64,000 nucleotides of DNA from QWHO01 sp039809865. Its GTDB lineage: Bacteria; Vulcanimicrobiota; Xenobia; Xenobiales; QWHO01. Made by a program: the position numbers and the translations under genes. Each line of letters begins with the position of its first letter. Positions within the stretch are counted from its first letter, which is position 1. The notes under the pieces were generated by a model. It did no database searches, was not told where the DNA came from, and saw only the letters and a program-made list of their open reading frames with translations. Below, in pieces: positions 36,686 through 46,167 of this stretch. Location of the stretch: positions 1 to 64,000 of the forward strand of contig JBDHVW010000007.1 in the NCBI GenBank assembly GCA_039809865.1, written 5' to 3'.

Positions 36686-37948
36686 ATGCTGAAGGTTTGG
36701 ATGACCGCGGCCCACGCCGGATATGACAGCGAGACCCTTCCCCTGGGCGGCGGGGCCGCCATCTGCGAACGTCTCTGTCGCGCCTGGTCGGGGCGCCCGC
36801 TGGGCCTGCTGGGCACCGGCCCGACCGCGCCCGCGGGAGTGGAGTATCGGCGGTTCGACCTGCTGGGGGGACGGCACCCCGCCACTTTGAACGAGCTGGC
36901 CTACGCCCGCTTTTCTCGCCGCTTCGAACGGGCCTGCACCGAGGCCCTGCTCGAGGAAGCCCGCCGCGAGCCGATTGCCGTCCTGTGCCACGACGTGGCC
37001 GAGGGCCCCGACTGCGCCCGGCTGGCGGCGGCCGGCATCCCGGTCTTCACGATCCTGCACGTGGATGTGGTGGACTTCTTCTGCCGCATCTACCTGCGCT
37101 CGCTCGTGCGCCCCGAGACGCTGGCGCGCCTGCACCGCCGCACCCGCCACTGGCCCATCTGGCCCGACCTGCTGCGGCTGGTTTTCGACAAGCAACTCGA
37201 CGCGGCTCTCACCTGCCGGTCTCTGGTGGTCCCATCCGAGGGCATGCGCACCGTGCTGGAGCGGTGCTACGGCAACCCCCCCGTGGAAGTGGTGCCGTGG
37301 GGCTCGCTGCCGGTGCCCCCCGGCGTCGAGGCCGAGCGCGAGCGCCTGCGGCGCGAATGGAACTTGACCGGGCCCCTGCTCGTCACCCTTTCGCGCATCT
37401 CCCGCGAGAAAGGGCTCGACATCTTCCTCGAAGAGCTCCTGCGGGCCGAAGCAGAGGGAGCCCTGCGCGAGCCGCTCACCGTGGTCATCATCGGTTCCCC
37501 GGCCTACATGGGCGGAATGCGTTTTCGGGCCCGGCTGCAGGCCATGGCGGCCCGGTTCCGTCACGTGCGGGTGATCTTTGCGGGCCATCTGGGCGGGGCC
37601 ACCAAGCACGCCGCCCTGAGCCTGGCGGATCTGCTGGTGTTTTGCTCGCGCCACGAGAGCTACGGGCTGAGCATCATGGAGGCCATGGTCAACGGGCTGC
37701 CCACAGTCGCCATGGCCAGCCACGGCACAGAGGCGACGGTTGGCCAGGCGGGAGGCGTGCTGGTGCGCGATCGCCGCCAGCTGTGGCCGGAGATCCAGGC
37801 CCTGCTGGCAGACCCCGAGCGGCGTCGGAGGCTGTCGGCCGAGGCGCTGGGGCTGGCCCGCTCGGAGACCTTTGCGGCCGCGTCCGAAAGGCTCTACGCT
37901 CTGCTTACGTCAGCGCCCCGGCGGACGGAACGCGATCGAGCTCGGTGA
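36686..37948 (+). CDS. Family 4 glycosyltransferase
   Basis: The 420-residue GT-B enzyme shows 'GGAAICERLCRAW' near the start, a donor-domain start 'LLVTLSRISREKGLDIFLE', and the EX7E motif in 'CSRHESYGLSIMEAMVNGLP'. It transfers an unknown sugar from an activated donor. The ATG at 36686 is preceded by a weak purine stretch. A 168-bp divergent gap separates it from pilC. Its last 44 bases overlap the convergent phosphofructokinase gene. Confidence 0.88.
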   Translation: MLKVWMTAAHAGYDSETLPLGGGAAICERLCRAWSGRPLGLLGTGPTAPAGVEYRRFDLLGGRHPATLNELAYARFSRRFERACTEALLEEARREPIAVLCHDVAEGPDCARLAAAGIPVFTILHVDVVDFFCRIYLRSLVRPETLARLHRRTRHWPIWPDLLRLVFDKQLDAALTCRSLVVPSEGMRTVLERCYGNPPVEVVPWGSLPVPPGVEAERERLRREWNLTGPLLVTLSRISREKGLDIFLEELLRAEAEGALREPLTVVIIGSPAYMGGMRFRARLQAMAARFRHVRVIFAGHLGGATKHAALSLADLLVFCSRHESYGLSIMEAMVNGLPTVAMASHGTEATVGQAGGVLVRDRRQLWPEIQALLADPERRRRLSAEALGLARSETFAAASERLYALLTSAPRRTERDRAR

Positions 37949-39209
37949 GCACGTGCTCGAACTCGGCCCGGAACTTCTCGGGCGAGACCTTAGCCGCGCT
38001 GGCCAGGGCCGCGAGCTTGTCCGCATCCTCGAAGTCGGCGCGGTTCAGGCGGATCATGTACTCTCGCGCGATCTTGAACGAGAGCGAGGTCACGTCGACC
38101 TTGCGCACCCTCACGCGGTTGGTGGCGGGGTCGAGCAGCTCCTCGAACGTCATCGGTACGATGCGATCGCCCTGAATGGTGATCATCGCGTTGGAGCCGC
38201 CGCTCTCGAGGAAGTCGACCGCCCCGTAGCCCAGGTTGCGCGTGTAATCGATGTCATAGGCCACCGGCTCGACGGAACGCAGCTCGTAGCCCAGCTCCTG
38301 GTCCACGATCGTCAGCTTGATGCCGAACTCGGCCAGGCGCTTGCGCACGGCGAACTTCAAGATGTCCGAGAAATTGATCTCGGCCAGGCGCAGATGGCCG
38401 TGCTCGTCGCGCTCGAACTCCTGGTGGGGCAGGATCTTCTGGATCTCCTCGGCCGGCACGAACTCCATGAAGCCCTCGGCCACGATGGCCACGCCATGGG
38501 GCCGCCCCAGGGCCAGGCGCTTGATGATCGAGCCGCAAATGGTATCCACGATGATCGGCACGCTGATCGTGCCCCCCAGCTCGAACTCCTCGGGGATGAG
38601 CGTCAGCGTGGCCGAGGCCGACTTGCCGATACCCAGCGCCAGGTGGCCGGTCTTGCGGCCCATGGCCACCACGATGAACCACCGGCCGGTGCTGCGCGCG
38701 TCGGTATAGAGCGTGCCCACGATGCCGGCTCCTTCGGAGCGGGCCGACTCGAAGCCGAAGGTGGGGATGCCCGCCGGCAGCGGCAGGTCGTTGTCGATGG
38801 TTTTGGGGACGTGGGCGAAGTGCAGCTCGTGCCCCAGGAACTTGCGCGAGTATTCCGCGATGCGCGTGGCCGAGAACAGCGTGTCGTCGCCCCCGATGGT
38901 CACCAGGTGGGTGATCTCGAGGTTGCGCAGCGTTTCGACCGTGGTGCGCAGGTCATCTTCTTTCTTGGTCGGGTTGGCGCGGCTGGTGTGCAGGATGCTG
39001 CCGCCGAGCCGGTGGATACGACTGATCTTGGGAAGCGTGAGGAACTCGATCTTGGTGTCCCCGTTCATCAAGTGTCGGAAGCCGTCATAGAAACCGATGA
39101 CGGAGTGGCCTCTCTTGATGACCTCGATGGTGACCGAGCTGATGACCGAGTTGATTCCGGGCGCCGGTCCACCGCCGACGACAATCCCGTAGTTACGACG
39201 AGCCCGCAT
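37905..39209 (-). CDS. pfp: Pyrophosphate-type 6-phosphofructokinase
   Basis: The 434-residue protein is a group II/III phosphofructokinase. Two residues argue for pyrophosphate instead of ATP: the motif 'IGGDDT' (Asp where ATP enzymes have Gly) near residue 105 and 'PKTIDND' (Lys where ATP enzymes have Gly) near 135. The reaction is reversible conversion of fructose-6-phosphate and PPi to fructose-1,6-bisphosphate. The ATG at 39209 was chosen because it begins 'MRARRNYGIVVGGGPAPGIN', the conserved start; a longer ATG at 39269 is possible but adds a non-conserved stretch. No Shine-Dalgarno is seen. Confidence 0.88.
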   Translation of the reverse strand: MRARRNYGIVVGGGPAPGINSVISSVTIEVIKRGHSVIGFYDGFRHLMNGDTKIEFLTLPKISRIHRLGGSILHTSRANPTKKEDDLRTTVETLRNLEITHLVTIGGDDTLFSATRIAEYSRKFLGHELHFAHVPKTIDNDLPLPAGIPTFGFESARSEGAGIVGTLYTDARSTGRWFIVVAMGRKTGHLALGIGKSASATLTLIPEEFELGGTISVPIIVDTICGSIIKRLALGRPHGVAIVAEGFMEFVPAEEIQKILPHQEFERDEHGHLRLAEINFSDILKFAVRKRLAEFGIKLTIVDQELGYELRSVEPVAYDIDYTRNLGYGAVDFLESGGSNAMITIQGDRIVPMTFEELLDPATNRVRVRKVDVTSLSFKIAREYMIRLNRADFEDADKLAALASAAKVSPEKFRAEFEHVLTELDRVPSAGALT

Positions 39210-39292
39210 AGGAAGGGTGGAATTCTGTTCACCCCCCACGCAGCCCTGCCTGGAGGGTGAACTCGGCACTCCGTCAAAACGCCTTTGCCACC

Positions 39293-40066
39293 ATGAGCAC
39301 TTTACAGATCACCATGAACGGCCCGGTCGCCCGGGTCGAGATGAATCGTCCCGAGGCGCACAACGCCTTCAACCTGGCCCTGATCGAGGAGCTGACCGCT
39401 CAGATCCGCAAGCTCGGCGACGACCCGAACGTGCGCGTCATCGTCCTGGCCGGCCAGGGCAAGAATTTCTCAGCCGGAGCCGACGTCGACTGGATGAAAT
39501 CCCAGGCCCACGCCACCTGGGAGGAAAACCGCAGTACCGGTCTCACGATGGCGCGGTTGTTCGAAGCGATCGACCGCTGTCCCAAGCCGGTCGTGGCCCG
39601 TGTGCAGGGGGCCGCGCTGGGCGGCGGCTCGGGCCTGGTCTGCACCGTGGACATCGCGGTGGCCGCCCGCGACGCCAGGTTCGGATTTACCGAGGTGCGG
39701 TTGGGCATCATCCCGGCGGTGATCAGCCCGTTCGTCATTCGGCGGTTGGGCGTCTCGAATGCCCGAGCGCGGTTCCTGACCGGTGAGCGCTTTGGGGCCG
39801 AGGAGGCCCTGCGCATCGGCATGATTCACGTGCTGGCCGACGACCTGGATGCCGAGGTGGACAAGGTGGTGGCATCCTTGCTGGCCTGCGCCCCGGGCGC
39901 CCTGGCCCGCACCAAGGAGCTGGTCCGCCACGTGTCGGAGCTAGCTCCCGACGACGAGGCCGAGTATACCAGCGAGCAGACGGCCGCGGCACGGGCCACC
40001 GACGAGGGAAAGGAAGGCCTGGGGGCCTTCCTGGACAAGCGTAAACCCAACTGGATGTCTGTCTAG
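39293..40066 (+). CDS. liuC: Enoyl-CoA hydratase, probably methylglutaconyl-CoA hydratase
   Basis: The 257-residue crotonase-fold enzyme has 'FSAGADVDWMK', and the AGAD..WMK pattern is typical of LiuC/AUH. It also has 'FTEVRLGIIPAVISPFVIRRLG' with the conserved catalytic Glu. The other usual Glu is replaced in 'LGGGSGL', as in bacterial LiuC proteins. It would hydrate 3-methylglutaconyl-CoA to HMG-CoA, joining the carboxylase at 14.8-18.3 kb to the lyase at 13.4 kb. Another acyl-CoA hydratase role is possible. Confidence 0.82.
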   Translation: MSTLQITMNGPVARVEMNRPEAHNAFNLALIEELTAQIRKLGDDPNVRVIVLAGQGKNFSAGADVDWMKSQAHATWEENRSTGLTMARLFEAIDRCPKPVVARVQGAALGGGSGLVCTVDIAVAARDARFGFTEVRLGIIPAVISPFVIRRLGVSNARARFLTGERFGAEEALRIGMIHVLADDLDAEVDKVVASLLACAPGALARTKELVRHVSELAPDDEAEYTSEQTAAARATDEGKEGLGAFLDKRKPNWMSV

Positions 40067-40076
40067 TCCGTCCTCT

Positions 40077-40107
40077 ACTGTCGACTGTCGACTGTTGACT
40101 GTCGACC
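40077..40107. repeat. Heptad repeat array B
   Basis: Four 7-bp units (ACTGTCG three times and ACTGTTG once) plus ACC lie between the convergent ends of liuC and the carboxyltransferase gene. The units and the preceding CCTCT match the right arm of array A at 18386. Only one orientation is present, so no long stem forms. Confidence 0.85.
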
Positions 40108-40109
40108 CC

Positions 40110-41684
<1,575 letters not shown>

Positions 41685-41689
41685 AACGA

Positions 41690-41693
41690 CTCC
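41690..41693 (-). promoter_or_regulatory. Ribosome binding site deciding the start of the carboxyltransferase gene
   Basis: GGAG on the minus strand, five bases before ATG 41684, favours this start over the upstream ATG codons at 41711 and 41732, which lack such a site. Confidence 0.6.
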
Positions 41694-41738
41694 AATACGC
41701 TTGAGCTTCATCTGGCTGACCCGGCCAGCCATCTGAAG

Positions 41739-42383
41739 TTAGAACCTGTGGGGCAGGTGCAAGATTTCGGTGGGCCCGGGAGCAGGCTTCAGCTCGATCT
41801 CCGACTCGTTGTGGCGCACGACCGGAAACTCCCCCTGCAGGAAGTGACTCACCGGCTCGAGCTCGGGAAAGAGCGACTTGTTCAGGAACGGCGTCCGGTA
41901 ATGCATCGGCAGGGCCCAGCGGGGCTCGAGCTCGGCCACCGTGCGGCGCGCGCCGCGCGAGCACTGGGTGTAGCCGCCTCCGCCGCAGGGCAGCATCAGC
42001 ACGTCCAGCGGGCCGATCTCCTCGCGCTCCTCCGGCGTCAGCGGTCGTCCCAGGTCGCCGAGGTGGCAGAGTTTCAGCCCGTCCATCTCCCAGCAGAAGG
42101 CGCGCACTTTGCCCAGCAAGGCCCCACCCTCGCGGTCGTGGTCCAGCAGGGGGGCGCGGAACGTCATTCCCTCGGCGGAGCGCGGAAAGCGGACCACCTG
42201 GGTGCGGCCCAACACAGCCCCCAGGTGGTTGTGGTCAAAGTGATCGTGGCTGATCAGGGTCACGTCGGCGGGCCGCTCGGGCATCTTGTAGCCGACCTCG
42301 GGACCGTAGGGATCGATGATCACCCGCTTGCCGCGCCCGTCGGTGAAGGCGAAACAGGCGTGGGCATAATATTCGAGTTTCAT
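41739..42383 (-). CDS. MBL-fold metal-dependent hydrolase (UPF0173-like)
   Basis: The 214-residue protein has the metallo-beta-lactamase motif 'ISHDHFDHNHLG' near residue 47, with later 'CHLGDLGRPLTPEE' and 'PMHYRTPF' metal ligands. This pattern is typical of UPF0173/UlaG-like hydrolases; the substrate is unknown. The ATG at 42383 was chosen because it begins 'MKLEYYAHACF', the conserved start. The longer reading to 42422 would be encoded by heptad repeat C and is unlikely. Confidence 0.82.
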   Translation of the reverse strand: MKLEYYAHACFAFTDGRGKRVIIDPYGPEVGYKMPERPADVTLISHDHFDHNHLGAVLGRTQVVRFPRSAEGMTFRAPLLDHDREGGALLGKVRAFCWEMDGLKLCHLGDLGRPLTPEEREEIGPLDVLMLPCGGGGYTQCSRGARRTVAELEPRWALPMHYRTPFLNKSLFPELEPVSHFLQGEFPVVRHNESEIELKPAPGPTEILHLPHRF

Positions 42384-42386
42384 GCA

Positions 42387-42438
42387 GTCGAGAGCTGTGA
42401 GTCGAGAGTTGCGAGTCTGCAATCGACTCTCAACTCAG
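42387..42438. repeat. Heptad repeat hairpin C
   Basis: Five degenerate 7-bp units (GTCGAGA, GCTGTGA, GTTGCGA, GTCTGCA) at 42387-42421 are followed by an inverted arm (GACTCTC, AACTCAG) at 42425-42438. They can pair partly. The array lies directly upstream of the MBL hydrolase start. Confidence 0.75.
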
Positions 42439-42448
42439 AACCGGATGC

Positions 42449-42688
42449 CTACTTGAAGAACTCCGCGTTCTTCTCGGTGTAGTCTTTCCACTCTTCGGGC
42501 AGATCTTCTTCGGGGTAAATGGCTTCCACCGGGCACACCGCCACGCAAGCGCCGCAATCGATACACTCGTCGGGATGGATGTAATACATCTGGGCGCCTT
42601 CCTTGGTGTGGATGCAGTCCACCGGGCAGACCTCCACGCAGGAAGCGTCTTTAATGCCTTCGCAGGGCTTGGCGATCACGTGGGTCAT
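42449..42688 (-). CDS. fdxA: 7Fe-type ferredoxin
   Basis: The 79-residue protein has the FdxA cysteine pattern: 'PCEGIKDASCVEVCPVDCI' (3Fe-4S type spacing C-x7-C-x3-CP) and 'CIDCGACVAVCPVEAI' (4Fe-4S). It carries electrons in the cytoplasm; partners are unknown. GGAG lies 12 bases before ATG 42688. It lies downstream of the regulator gene on the same strand, 79 bases away. Confidence 0.92.
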   Translation of the reverse strand: MTHVIAKPCEGIKDASCVEVCPVDCIHTKEGAQMYYIHPDECIDCGACVAVCPVEAIYPEEDLPEEWKDYTEKNAEFFK

Positions 42689-42743
42689 CGGGCTTGGTTC
42701 TCCTTTTGAAGTTCGAGGCTGTTCTGGGCGAAGTCTAGCAAAC

Positions 42744-42757
42744 CTGCCGAACGGCAG
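42744..42757. other. 14-bp dyad between the regulator and ferredoxin genes
   Basis: CTGCCGAACGGCAG is a perfect inverted repeat. It could be an operator in front of fdxA or part of a weak terminator after the regulator; there is no T-run, so I cannot decide. Confidence 0.45.
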
Positions 42758-42767
42758 CAGTGACTTG

Positions 42768-43628
42768 CTACCGGACCTGGCTCAGCGCTTCGGGGTCGAG
42801 CAGCCTGAGCGTCTGACCGTTGCGCGCGATCATGCCATCCTTAGCCAGCCGAATCAGGGCCCGGCTGAGACTCTCGCGAGCCACGCCCAGTAACGAGGCC
42901 AGCTCGGCCATCGACATCGGTAGCTCGACCACGCCGTCCCGGCTCCAATCGAGCAGGGTGCGGGCCAACCGCTGGTCCAGGCTCAGGAAGGCCAGCTCCT
43001 CGACGCGATCCTCGAGGTTTTCGATACGGTGGCTGAAGGCGGCCAGAAAGCAGAGCGCCAACTCGGAGTGCTGGCGGGTGAGCTGACGCACGCGCGCCAG
43101 CGGAAGCACCATCACGGTCGAGCTCTCGAGGCACATGGCATAGCTGCCGTGGCGCTCGTCGGCGTTGAACAGCACGGTCTCGCCCAGCGTCTGGAAGGGC
43201 GTGGCCACCGCCAGCACCTGCTCGCGCCCGTCGTGGGCCACGCGGGAGATGCGCACTTTGCCTTTCACGAGGATCAGCAGGCCCTGGGTGCGGTCGCCAG
43301 GGCCGAAGATGCGTTGCCCGCGCAGCAAACCCAGGAAGCGTGCGCAGCGGGCCAGCTCGTCGATGACCGTCTCGCTCATCTGCCGAAAGGCCGGCACGCT
43401 GCGCAGGTAGGCCCGCATGCGGGCGCGCGAGCGCCGTTCCTCGGGCGGCTCCTCGTGCTGCACCGGCTCGCCCAGCTCGCGCTGGATGCGCACCAGGTCG
43501 TGCTCGCTGAACGTGCGCCAGCCCCGGAAGTCGCGGCTCACGTGCGAGATGCGCCCCTCGCGGAACCAGCGCAGCAAAGTGCTGCGGGAGATGCCCAGGC
43601 GGCTGGCGGCTTCGCTGGCGGAAAGCAT
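42768..43628 (-). CDS. MerR-type HTH fused to a Crp/Fnr regulator
   Basis: The 286-residue protein starts with a MerR/excisionase-type helix-turn-helix at residues 1-55 ('SASEAASRLGISRSTLLRWFREG', 'RGWRTFSEHDL'). A cyclic-nucleotide-binding-type barrel lies at about 95-190 ('GQRIFGPGDRTQGLLILVKGKV') and a Crp winged helix at about 235-280 ('AELASLLGVARESLSRALIRLA'). Normal Crp proteins have about 220 residues and one HTH, so this is a two-HTH fusion. No Fnr-type cysteine cluster is seen. The ATG at 43628 sits at the predicted transcription start of a strong promoter. Confidence 0.85.
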   Translation of the reverse strand: MLSASEAASRLGISRSTLLRWFREGRISHVSRDFRGWRTFSEHDLVRIQRELGEPVQHEEPPEERRSRARMRAYLRSVPAFRQMSETVIDELARCARFLGLLRGQRIFGPGDRTQGLLILVKGKVRISRVAHDGREQVLAVATPFQTLGETVLFNADERHGSYAMCLESSTVMVLPLARVRQLTRQHSELALCFLAAFSHRIENLEDRVEELAFLSLDQRLARTLLDWSRDGVVELPMSMAELASLLGVARESLSRALIRLAKDGMIARNGQTLRLLDPEALSQVR

Positions 43629-43634
43629 GGTGTA

Positions 43635-43663
43635 AGTATAGGCAAATATATCTGCCCAGTAAA
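43635..43663 (-). promoter_or_regulatory. Strong sigma-70-like promoter, leaderless regulator mRNA
   Basis: On the minus strand TTTACT (43658-43663) and TATACT (43635-43640) are 17 bp apart, close to consensus. TATACT ends six bases before the ATG at 43628 and there is no Shine-Dalgarno, so the mRNA should begin at the start codon. Confidence 0.7.
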
Positions 43664-43691
43664 GTAGGGAGTAGGGAGTGGGGAGTAGGGA
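43664..43691. repeat. Heptad repeat array E
   Basis: Four 7-bp units (GTAGGGA three times, GTGGGGA once) lie immediately upstream of the -35 box of the regulator promoter and 51 bases before the rtcA start. Confidence 0.9.
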
Positions 43692-43742
43692 GCGCCGGGG
43701 TGGGGGCAGGAAGACAGCCCCTGTCTCCGGTAGCCTTCCGGG

Positions 43743-44747
43743 GTGATCCAGATCGATGGGCTCAGGGAGGAAGGCGGGGGGCAGATCTTGCGCTCGTCGG
43801 TGGCCATGAGCTGCCACACCGGCAAGCCCTTCGTGATCGAGCGCATCCGGGGGCGGCGCAGCACTCCCGGCCTGAAGGCGCAACACCTGGCCGGGGTGCA
43901 GCTGGCCCGCAAGCTGACCGGCGCCCGCGTCGAGGGGGCCGAGATCGGCTCGCAGCGTCTGACCTTCGAGCCGGCTCACCCCGCCCGCGGGAGCCACTCC
44001 ATCGACGTGGGCACGGCCGGCTCGCTGAGCCTGTTGCTGCAGTCGGTGCTGCTGGCCTCGCTCACTTCGGGCGAGCCCGTGGAGCTTTCCCTGGTGGGCG
44101 GCACCGACGTGCAGTGGGCGCCGCCGCTGGACTATCTGCGCGAGGTGCTGCTGCCCTACTTTGCACGCCTCGGCGAGGTCACGCTGCTCGAGAAGCGCCG
44201 CGGATTCCACCCTAAAGGCCGCGGGCGGCTGGAGCTGCAACTCCAGGGCCACCGGGCCGACCTGCCTCCGCTCGCGCTGCAACGCGGCGACCTTCGCCTC
44301 CAGGGCCGCTCGGTGGCGTGCTCCAGCCTCCAGGACCGGCGCGTGGCCGAGCGCCAGGCCCAGGCCGCGCGCGAGGTGCTACCGGAGCTGGAGATCGAGA
44401 CCGTCTACGCGGACACGCACAGCACCGGCTCGGTCCTGACCCTGTGGGCCGAAGGCGAGGGAGTCTGGCCCGTGAGAGTCGGGGCCGACCAGCTGGGGGC
44501 GAGAGGCGTTCCCGCCGAGCAAATCGGCCACAAGGCCGCCCGCCTGCTCCAACACCGCCTGGAGGCCCCCCAGCCCGTCGAGGAGCACCTGGCGGACAAC
44601 CTCATCCCGTTCCTGGCCCTCTTCGGGGGCAGGCTGCTGTGCCAGGAGGTGACCCCGCACACGCGAGGTAACGCCTACGTCATGGAGCAGTTTCTTCCGG
44701 TCCGATTCCAGCTCGGCCAGCACGAGGTGGCATGCGAACGTTTCTGA
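43743..44747 (+). CDS. rtcA: RNA 3'-terminal phosphate cyclase
   Basis: The 334-residue protein begins 'MIQIDGLREEGGGQILRSSV' (family signature DGxxxEGGGQxxR), continues 'RRSTPGLKAQHLAGVQLA' and has the predicted catalytic H282 in 'EEHLADNLIPFLALF'. It converts RNA 3'-phosphate to the 2',3'-cyclic form using ATP via a covalent His-AMP. The usual partner RtcB is not in the window. The GTG at 43743 has no ribosome binding site. It overlaps the DUF2071 gene by 16 bases. Confidence 0.93.
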   Translation: MIQIDGLREEGGGQILRSSVAMSCHTGKPFVIERIRGRRSTPGLKAQHLAGVQLARKLTGARVEGAEIGSQRLTFEPAHPARGSHSIDVGTAGSLSLLLQSVLLASLTSGEPVELSLVGGTDVQWAPPLDYLREVLLPYFARLGEVTLLEKRRGFHPKGRGRLELQLQGHRADLPPLALQRGDLRLQGRSVACSSLQDRRVAERQAQAAREVLPELEIETVYADTHSTGSVLTLWAEGEGVWPVRVGADQLGARGVPAEQIGHKAARLLQHRLEAPQPVEEHLADNLIPFLALFGGRLLCQEVTPHTRGNAYVMEQFLPVRFQLGQHEVACERF

Positions 44748-45436
44748 CGGCCCGCTGGGCCAACCTGGCGCTCTTCCAGTTCGCCGTGCCCGACGAGGTG
44801 CTGCGGCCGCACCTTCCCGACGGCCTGGAGCTCGACCGTATCGCCCACGGAAAGGCTTTCATCAGCCTGGTGGCGTTCGACTTCGAAAACGTTCGCGTGT
44901 TCGGCATCCCCTGGCCCCTGCACACGCGCTTCCCGGAGATCAACCTGCGTTTCTACGTCAAGCAAGGCGACCGACGCGGGGTCGTCTTCATCAAGGAGCT
45001 CGTCCCCCGCCCGGCCGTGGCCTTCATCGCCCGCTGGTGCTACAACGAGCCCTACGCGGTGGCGCCGATGCGCAGCCGGGTGACCCGCACCGGTCCCGGC
45101 GTCACGTTCACCCACCAGATCCGCTACGGGGGGCGCAAGCACTTCATCCAGGCCACGGGCGACGCGCGCCTGATCACCGAGGCGGAGGGAAGCGAGCCGC
45201 ACCTGTTCAAAGAGCATTCCTGGGGCTTCGGGCGGGGCACCGACGGACGCACGAGCGTCTACCAGGTGGAGCACCCGATCTGGAGGACCTACCCCGTGAC
45301 GAGCTACCTGCTGGACCTCGACTGGAGCCTGATTTACGGGCCCGAATGGGCTTTTCTGCAAGCTCAGGCGCCGCACTCGGTCGTGATGGCCGAAGGCTCG
45401 GCGATCTCGGTCTTCCCCCACGGACGGATGGCGTGA
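44732..45436 (+). CDS. DUF2071 (YqjF-like) protein
   Basis: The 234-residue protein has the DUF2071 pattern 'TARWANLALFQFAVPDEVLRPHLPDGLELD' split over residues 6-36, 'VRVFGIPWPLHTRFPEINLRFYV' and a beta-barrel-like acetoacetate-decarboxylase-type fold. Function is unknown in the family. It overlaps rtcA upstream and the DUF420 gene downstream (GTGA), forming a three-gene operon. Confidence 0.85.
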   Translation: MRTFLTARWANLALFQFAVPDEVLRPHLPDGLELDRIAHGKAFISLVAFDFENVRVFGIPWPLHTRFPEINLRFYVKQGDRRGVVFIKELVPRPAVAFIARWCYNEPYAVAPMRSRVTRTGPGVTFTHQIRYGGRKHFIQATGDARLITEAEGSEPHLFKEHSWGFGRGTDGRTSVYQVEHPIWRTYPVTSYLLDLDWSLIYGPEWAFLQAQAPHSVVMAEGSAISVFPHGRMA

Positions 45437-45849
45437 TCACCTATCTCCCCACCGTCAACGCCTCGCTCAATGGCACCGCCGCCATCCTCTTGCTGGCGGG
45501 CCTCATCGCCGTCAAGCAGCGCAAGCTCGACCTGCACCGCAAGATCATGCTGTCCGCTTTCGCCTGCTCGGTGGTCTTCCTCGTCTGCTACCTGGTGTAC
45601 CACGCCCAGGTCGGCTCCAAGCACTTCACGGGTCAGGGCCCCTGGCGCACGTTCTACTTCACGCTGCTGGCCACGCACACCGTGCTGGCGGCCATCGTGC
45701 CCTTCGGTGCTATCATCGCTCTCCGACGCGCCTTCCGCGGAGATTTTGCCCAGCACCGCAAGCTGGTGCGCTGGGTCTGGCCCATCTGGATGTACGTCAG
45801 CGTAACCGGCGTCGTCATCTACTGGATGCTTTACCGGATCGCCTGGTAA
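45433..45849 (+). CDS. DUF420 membrane protein (CtaM-like)
   Basis: The 138-residue protein has four membrane helices and the DUF420 histidine pattern: 'VNASLNGTAAILLLAGLIAV', 'DLHRKIML', 'YLVYHAQVGSKHFTGQGPWRTFY', 'LLATHTVLA' and 'QHRKLVRW'. In Bacillus and Staphylococcus this family (CtaM) supports heme A-containing oxidase. The heme A oxidase locus starts 300 bases away in the opposite orientation, which fits. The GTG start overlaps the upstream stop. Confidence 0.85.
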   Translation: MITYLPTVNASLNGTAAILLLAGLIAVKQRKLDLHRKIMLSAFACSVVFLVCYLVYHAQVGSKHFTGQGPWRTFYFTLLATHTVLAAIVPFGAIIALRRAFRGDFAQHRKLVRWVWPIWMYVSVTGVVIYWMLYRIAW

Positions 45850-46039
45850 CCAGCGAGAAGAGCATCAATCCCACGGCCGTGAGGGCCCGCACCAGCGGAA
45901 TGGCCAGCGCCGCGTCCAGAGTATGGTAGAGGTCGGCATAGCTCACCGGCATCCCAGCATCTCCAGGAACGCCCGCTTCAGCCGCAAGGCCATGACCTTT
46001 GTTTTCCGATTCATTCTCATACACCCAGTATGACCCCAA
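45815..46039 (-). CDS. Doubtful small membrane protein
   Basis: A 74-codon frame from TTG 46039 contains one hydrophobic stretch ('LVRALTAVGLMLFSLV') and ends inside the DUF420 gene on the other strand. No Shine-Dalgarno or conserved motif is visible. It is listed only because the region has no better candidate. Confidence 0.25.
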   Translation of the reverse strand: MGSYWVYENESENKGHGLAAEAGVPGDAGMPVSYADLYHTLDAALAIPLVRALTAVGLMLFSLVTRRSGKASSR

Positions 46040-46089
46040 AGCGTTGAGAATGTTTCAGCCTTTGTAAGCTTTCTATCAAGCTCTATGCT
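45850..46089. other. Intergenic region between DUF420 and heptad repeat D
   Basis: Part of the longest gene-poor stretch in the window (45850-46167). Apart from the doubtful minus-strand frame it holds an AT-richer segment at about 46040-46085 with a short dyad (AAGCTTTCTATCAAGCT). It probably contains the ends of two convergent transcripts; no clear T-run terminator is present. Confidence 0.5.
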
Positions 46090-46160
46090 GTTAAGAGTTT
46101 AGAGTCGAGAGTTGAGAGCCCGGCCGCGAGACTCTCGTCTCTGAACTCGGAACTCGTAAC
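46090..46160. repeat. Heptad repeat hairpin D
   Basis: Left arm 46090-46117 has units GTTAAGA, GTTTAGA, GTCGAGA and GTTGAGA; right arm 46130-46160 is inverted (GACTCTC, GTCTCTG, AACTCGG, AACTCGT). The arms can pair over about 28 bases with a 12-base loop. It lies directly after the sco stop codon and could serve as a transcript end. Confidence 0.85.
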
Positions 46161-46167
46161 GGGAAAG

